DNA of 10,390 bases from Chitinophagaceae bacterium. Lineage in GTDB: Bacteria; Bacteroidota; Bacteroidia; Chitinophagales; Chitinophagaceae. Positions 6,163-10,390 of the stretch are shown one piece after another. Numbering within the stretch: position 1 is the first letter of the stretch; every line of letters begins with the position of its first letter. Position numbers and translations under genes: made by a program. The stretch spans positions 1-10,390 of the forward strand of contig CANHSD010000097.1 in the NCBI GenBank assembly GCA_947463105.1, written 5' to 3'. A model generated the notes under the pieces. It was not told the origin of the DNA. It searched no databases and saw only the letters and a program-made list of their open reading frames with translations.

Positions 6163-7770
6163 TTAATAACCAGCGTTTTGTTTCAAATTTGGATTGGAAG
6201 ATACATCAGCGGAAGGAAGGGGATAAACATTCCTGAAAGCCGCAACACCAGATCCACCTCTTACACCACCTTTCCAAGGCCAGAGGTAGCTTCCATCGGT
6301 AAATTTGTTGAATCGGATCAGGTCAGTCCTTCTGTGGCCTTCCCAATACAATTCCCTTGCCCTCTCATCCAAAACAAAATCAGGAGTAAGCGTAGCTGCA
6401 CTGATGTTGCCTGAAGTATTGCCATAGGCACGTTGCCTGAGGATGTTGATATAGCCAAGGGCACTGGTCTTGTCGGTGGCACTACCAGCACGGGCAGCAG
6501 CTTCAGCATAGATCAGGTATTGCTCAGCCAACCTGAAAATGGGGAAATCAATGTCAACCCAGGTAAGGTTGGAGCCAACAGTATTGTCTTTTCTTCTGTT
6601 CCTGAATTTTGTAATGGCGTAACCATCTTTGAAGTTGGTTAGATCATTGATATCCAAACTCTGCCCCTGGGTAAAGAATTGTGCACGCTTGTCTGCCGCA
6701 CCCGTTACATCAGGAAACAGTGCAGGAACATTTTTGGTGGTACGAAGGCCGAACCAGCCCCCATCAACACCATAATCTGCAGCAACCATGTCTCCACCCA
6801 CCGGAGCATGGGTAAGGAAAGTAGTTCCACCCCAGTTTTGTGTCTTCAACCCATCATAGTTGATGGTGAGGATGAACTCACTGGTATTGGTATTGTTGTC
6901 TGCAAGCATCAGTTGTCTGTAGTTGCTGATCAACGAATATCCGGCATCAATCACTTTCTTAGAGTAAACCAATGCATCAGCGTAACGCTGTGCAGAAGTG
7001 TAGACAGCTGCATTGAGGTAGATCCTTGCAAGGAGTGCTTGTGCAGCAGCCTTGTCTGCACGGCCATACTCATTGGCCCTTGCTGCAGGAAGTTCATTTT
7101 CAATGGCCTTCAATTCAGTTTCAACGTAGCTGAAGATGTCAGTCCTTGATGCCTGCTTGGGAACAAAGGAACCCAATGCATCTTTTTCAGTAGCGAATGG
7201 AACAGCTCCGAAAAGGTCCATCAATACAGCATACTGATAGGCGCGAAGGAAACGGGCTTCTAAAGTGTATTTTTTGATGATATCTGCATCAGCACCTGTG
7301 ATACCGCGAGTAGTGAGATTTTCTGGTGAAGCCTGGCGGATAAAATCATTGCAAAGTGTAATCTGATAAAAGCAACGATAGTAAAGACCTGTGAGCATTG
7401 GATTGCTTGCAGACCAGTTCATGTTGTGAAAATCCTGGATACCTGGATCTCCCCATGCAACAACGGCTTCGTCAGTGCTCAATTCCTGGGCTTTCCAATA
7501 AAGGCGCAAAAAATCTGCAGTTCCTTCATCAAGGCCCTGGATATCGCCATTTCCACTGGGTCCCTGGTTGCCGGTTGTGGCAAAGCTTCCATAGAGTTTA
7601 GCAAAAGCCTGTTTGTATCCAGCGGGTGTTTTATACACCTGCTCTGAGGTAATATCATTCAGCGGGAGCACATCCAGCTGCTTTGTGCAAGACATCATTG
7701 CTCCAGAAAAAAGCAATGCTGATGCTACAAGGTTAAAAATATTCTTTTTCATATACATCGATTTGTTCAT
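6163..7770 (-). CDS. susD: SusD/RagB-family starch-binding outer-membrane lipoprotein
   Basis: This 535-residue protein has the usual SusD length. A signal peptide ends in MMSC (Cys28) and is followed by TKQLDVLPLNDITSEQVY, typical of mature SusD proteins. The helical TPR-type scaffold is visible (EARFLRAYQYAVLMDLFG at 171-188, ADKAAAQALLARIYLNAAVY at 238-257). The C-terminal SusD/RagB part shows FRLAEQYLIYAEAAARAG at 412-429, LDERARELYWEGHRRTDLIRF at 467-487 and the standard ending NPNLKQNAGY. SusD proteins act as a lid over SusC and deliver bound oligosaccharide to it. The gene begins 7 bases after the susC stop, as in nearly all such pairs. In-frame ATGs occur at residues 1, 5 and 7; the third (MKKNIF, at 7750-7752) gives the most conventional signal peptide, so the true start is uncertain by six residues. 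Starch as ligand is inferred from the SusE/F and GH13 neighbours. Confidence 0.96.
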   Translation of the reverse strand: MNKSMYMKKNIFNLVASALLFSGAMMSCTKQLDVLPLNDITSEQVYKTPAGYKQAFAKLYGSFATTGNQGPSGNGDIQGLDEGTADFLRLYWKAQELSTDEAVVAWGDPGIQDFHNMNWSASNPMLTGLYYRCFYQITLCNDFIRQASPENLTTRGITGADADIIKKYTLEARFLRAYQYAVLMDLFGAVPFATEKDALGSFVPKQASRTDIFSYVETELKAIENELPAARANEYGRADKAAAQALLARIYLNAAVYTSAQRYADALVYSKKVIDAGYSLISNYRQLMLADNNTNTSEFILTINYDGLKTQNWGGTTFLTHAPVGGDMVAADYGVDGGWFGLRTTKNVPALFPDVTGAADKRAQFFTQGQSLDINDLTNFKDGYAITKFRNRRKDNTVGSNLTWVDIDFPIFRLAEQYLIYAEAAARAGSATDKTSALGYINILRQRAYGNTSGNISAATLTPDFVLDERARELYWEGHRRTDLIRFNKFTDGSYLWPWKGGVRGGSGVAAFRNVYPLPSADVSSNPNLKQNAGY

Positions 7771-7777
7771 TGTTCAA

Positions 7778-10390
7778 TTAAAAATCAAGGTTAAGCCCGA
7801 GTACCCATGTTCTTGGTCTTGGATAGAAATTGTTGTCAATTCCTCCATTCATTTCAGGATCAAGTCCATTGTACTTTGTAATCACCAAAACGTTCTGTAC
7901 ATTGGCGCTTACACGAAGGTTGGCCTTTTTGTTAAATACCTGACCAACATTGTATCCAAGATTGACATTGTCTACCCTGAGGAATGATGCATTCTGAACA
8001 TAGTAGTCAGAGAGGAAATAGTTCGCACCACTGCCACTGAATCCACTTCTCAACACTTCTCTTGAACCATTGTTTACATAACCAATGGGGTTCAGGATGT
8101 TCCTGATGGTACCAGTACTGGAGGCCACATTGTTGTACATGTAGTTTCCAATATTGGAGCGGGCCACAAGACCGGCATTCCATTTACCAGCAGAGACGTT
8201 GGTGCTCATACCAAAGAACATCCTTGGATCGATGCCCTTGTACTGATACAGGTCTCTTTCGTTGATCACACCATCGCGGTTGAGGTCAGAAAAAAGATTA
8301 TCAATAGGGTTGCCTGCATTGTCATACACTTGCTTGTAGGTAAAGAAAGCACCCCTGTTATAACCCACAGAGTGGATCATGATGGTGTTTCCTGTTCCGC
8401 CAGAAATTCCGCCAAACCTTGCACCAGCATAATTGGGATCATCAGAGATGGTCAATTTGGTAATGGTATTCTGGTTGAATGTGGCATTGAAAGAAAGATC
8501 CCATACAAGGTCTTTACTTTTAATTGGCTGAAGGTTCAAGGTAATTTCAACTCCTTTGTTTTCCATGCTTCCTACGTTAGCAACAATCTTGTTGGAGAAG
8601 TTGGTAGCAGCAGGCTGGTTGATTTCATTGAGCAAGTCTTTGGTCTCTTTTTTGTACAATTCCACTGTACCACTCACCCTTCCATTGAACAAGCCGAAAT
8701 CAATAGCGATGTTGCTATTGGCAGTCTGTTCCCATTTCCTGTTGAAATAGTATCCACCGGGGCGGAACATTTGGTAAAAGGTATTACCAAACTGGTACTG
8801 TGCAGTAGCTGTACTCAAATTATAATAAGAGATGTAGTCATAAAATCCAATGCCGTCTTGCTGACCGGTAACACCATAACCAATCCTCAATTTCAAGTCG
8901 GTGATGGTCTTGGAATTCCTCAGGAAAGCCTCTTCATTCAACTTCCAGGCAGCGGCAGCTGATGGGAAAATACCAAAACGGTTGTCTGCATTGAATTTAG
9001 AAGAACCATCCTGCCTTAGCGATCCTGTAAGCAAAATCTTGTTGAGGATGTTCAGGTTAACCCTTGCAAGCATGGATGCCAACCTGTACTGTGGTTTATC
9101 CAAAGCGAAGTTGGGTGAAGCAACGATGGTATTGTTAAAAGTCTTGTCTGAAAAATTATAATTGGTTGTGAGATAATCCTGAAACTCATACCCAGCAGTT
9201 GCATCTATCCTTGTTTTGATGGCATCAATGTCTTTGGTATAATTTAGATAGGCATTCAGATAAGTATTTTGCCTTTCTTGCCTGTATTCATTGTTGACAC
9301 CACCATGGAATTTCCCTGAAGGGTCTTTGAAACGCATATAACTGCCGGCCGCAGTCTCGGGAACAATGACTTGACCAGTTCCGTCAGCAACGTCAGCACC
9401 CACATTTACAACAGCCCTGAGTTCAGGTAGAAAGTGGAACTTGTAATCAACAACAAGATTGGCAATATGCCTTACCACATCACTCTGGTCATCACGCTGC
9501 ATCAAGATTCCCAATGGGTTCTTCGGTGAAAGGGCTTTCAGACCATTTGATGAAGAAGGGTCAAGCCACTCCCAAAATCCGCCATACGCTTTGTTGCCGG
9601 AGTAAACAGGCTTGGTGGGATCAAAATTCACTGCAGCACCAATTGCACCTTCGTTAGCGAATGTAGATTTGCTCAAAGAAGTTTTGAGGTTGAAATCTAT
9701 CTTCAGATGATTCTTGAACAAGCTGGGATTGAGGTTCAACCCAACAGTTGTTCTGTTCAGGTTACCAGTTTTCAAAATTCCATCCTGATTGAGGTTTCCA
9801 AGTGAAAGCCTGTAAGGAAGATTCTTTATGGAGCCCCTTACACTGATGTTGTTATCGGTAGAAAGTGCATTTTGATAAATCTGGTCTTGCCAATCAGTTC
9901 CCTCGACACCATTTTGGATATAGATATCACTCACTACACTTCTGAAAGCTGCATTACCATATTTATTGACAATATCTCTAACTTCTTTAGATGTCAGGAC
10001 GTCAACCTTGTCAACAATCTTGCCCACAGAAAGCAGGGAGCTGAAATTCACAGTAGGTTTTCCTTTTGCGCCTTTCTTGGTGGTGATCATGATGACACCA
10101 TTGGATGCACGTGAACCATAAATAGCAGTTGCAGATGCATCTTTTAAAATGGTGAAATTCTCAATATCATTGGGGTTGATCAATGCCAAGGCATTGGCCT
10201 GGCCAGAGATTCCGCCATTGTCCAAAGGCATACCGTCAATGACAATCAATGGATCATTGCTGGCATTAAGAGAAGCACCACCACGAATACGAATTGTACT
10301 TCCTGCACCAGGAGCACCGCTGTTGGAAGTAATCTGAACTCCCGCTACCTTACCTTTAATCAATTGTTCTGGTGAGGTAAGTGCGCCCTT
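7778..10390 (-). CDS. susC: SusC/RagA-family TonB-dependent outer-membrane oligosaccharide transporter, 5' end cut by window edge
   Basis: The frame is open from the right edge to the TAA at 7778-7780, giving 870 visible residues. The first visible residues (KGALTSPEQLIKGKVAGVQI) are the middle of a SusC plug domain, so the gene continues beyond the edge; the signal peptide, the N-terminal carboxypeptidase-regulatory-like domain and the TonB box are missing (about 130 residues by family length). The plug shows GSTIRIRGGASLNASNDPLI and the VIDGMPL and LKDASATAIYGSRASNGVIM signatures. A long beta-barrel follows and ends in LGLNLDF with a terminal Phe, as expected for an outer-membrane barrel. 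An EF-hand-like acidic loop (DLNRDGVINERD) is encoded at 8252-8287. Role: TonB-powered import of oligosaccharides delivered by the SusD protein encoded next. A TTG at 10361-10363 could be mistaken for the start but lies inside the conserved plug. Confidence 0.97.
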   Translation of the reverse strand, partial: KGALTSPEQLIKGKVAGVQITSNSGAPGAGSTIRIRGGASLNASNDPLIVIDGMPLDNGGISGQANALALINPNDIENFTILKDASATAIYGSRASNGVIMITTKKGAKGKPTVNFSSLLSVGKIVDKVDVLTSKEVRDIVNKYGNAAFRSVVSDIYIQNGVEGTDWQDQIYQNALSTDNNISVRGSIKNLPYRLSLGNLNQDGILKTGNLNRTTVGLNLNPSLFKNHLKIDFNLKTSLSKSTFANEGAIGAAVNFDPTKPVYSGNKAYGGFWEWLDPSSSNGLKALSPKNPLGILMQRDDQSDVVRHIANLVVDYKFHFLPELRAVVNVGADVADGTGQVIVPETAAGSYMRFKDPSGKFHGGVNNEYRQERQNTYLNAYLNYTKDIDAIKTRIDATAGYEFQDYLTTNYNFSDKTFNNTIVASPNFALDKPQYRLASMLARVNLNILNKILLTGSLRQDGSSKFNADNRFGIFPSAAAAWKLNEEAFLRNSKTITDLKLRIGYGVTGQQDGIGFYDYISYYNLSTATAQYQFGNTFYQMFRPGGYYFNRKWEQTANSNIAIDFGLFNGRVSGTVELYKKETKDLLNEINQPAATNFSNKIVANVGSMENKGVEITLNLQPIKSKDLVWDLSFNATFNQNTITKLTISDDPNYAGARFGGISGGTGNTIMIHSVGYNRGAFFTYKQVYDNAGNPIDNLFSDLNRDGVINERDLYQYKGIDPRMFFGMSTNVSAGKWNAGLVARSNIGNYMYNNVASSTGTIRNILNPIGYVNNGSREVLRSGFSGSGANYFLSDYYVQNASFLRVDNVNLGYNVGQVFNKKANLRVSANVQNVLVITKYNGLDPEMNGGIDNNFYPRPRTWVLGLNLDF

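Noticed and set aside
8330..8962. Plus-strand open frame of about 210 codons opposite susC
   Set aside because: It lies wholly antisense to a strongly conserved TonB-dependent transporter, has no recognisable domain or signal peptide, and is explained by the codon pattern of the real gene.
10337..10363. A TTG (10361-10363) as the start of the SusC gene
   Set aside because: The conserved plug sequence SPEQLIKGKVAGVQI runs straight through it and the frame stays open to the window edge, so the gene is 5'-partial.
1..10390. Search for tRNA or rRNA genes, CRISPR repeats, insertion sequences and attachment sites
   Set aside because: Nothing convincing was seen by eye; coding sequence fills almost the whole window and no transposase or repeat array is visible, even near the deletion in the GH92 relic.

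Overview
The window comes from a member of the Bacteroidota. The evidence is a complete SusC/SusD pair, lipoproteins with Bacteroidota-type lipoboxes, and a SusE/SusF-like starch-binding surface apparatus. Protein style (for example the SusC ending in LNLDF and the SusD tail NPNLKQNAGY) suggests a Chitinophagaceae- or Sphingobacteriales-like organism, but the genus cannot be fixed from this sequence. Every gene lies on the minus strand, so transcription runs from high to low coordinates.

Positions 10390 to about 3850 hold a Sus-like starch utilisation operon. It has a 5'-truncated susC (TonB-dependent outer-membrane porter), susD (surface glycan-binding lipoprotein), a short SusE-like lipoprotein with one C-terminal binding module, and a longer SusF-like lipoprotein with three. 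Gaps are 7 to 27 bases. A perfect 11-bp hairpin with a T-tract on the minus strand closes this block at 3853-3876. Downstream, at 1917-3779, is a SusA-like neopullulanase/cyclomaltodextrinase of family GH13. The model is that surface lipoproteins hold starch or maltooligosaccharides, SusC/D import them, and the periplasmic GH13 enzyme cuts them. No SusB (GH97), surface amylase (SusG) or regulator lies inside the window.

Positions 1 to about 1916 look different. Base composition is clearly AT-richer (about one third GC in lines counted by hand, against roughly half in the sus genes), and the genes are not obviously about starch. A long open frame from 1621 off the left edge encodes a secreted two-domain protein: an alpha/beta-hydrolase esterase with a complete Ser/His set, followed by the start of a GH127-like (DUF1680, beta-L-arabinofuranosidase-type) domain.

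The 200 bases just upstream are not an ordinary spacer. They hold the first ~36 residues (signal peptide plus the FIGTDGTGHT motif) and the last ~30 residues of a GH92 alpha-mannosidase, in two different frames and with the body of the gene missing. The relic's stop codon overlaps the esterase start as ATGA, so the two were once translationally coupled. The window therefore joins an intact starch locus to the eroded edge of a second, compositionally distinct glycan-degradation operon.
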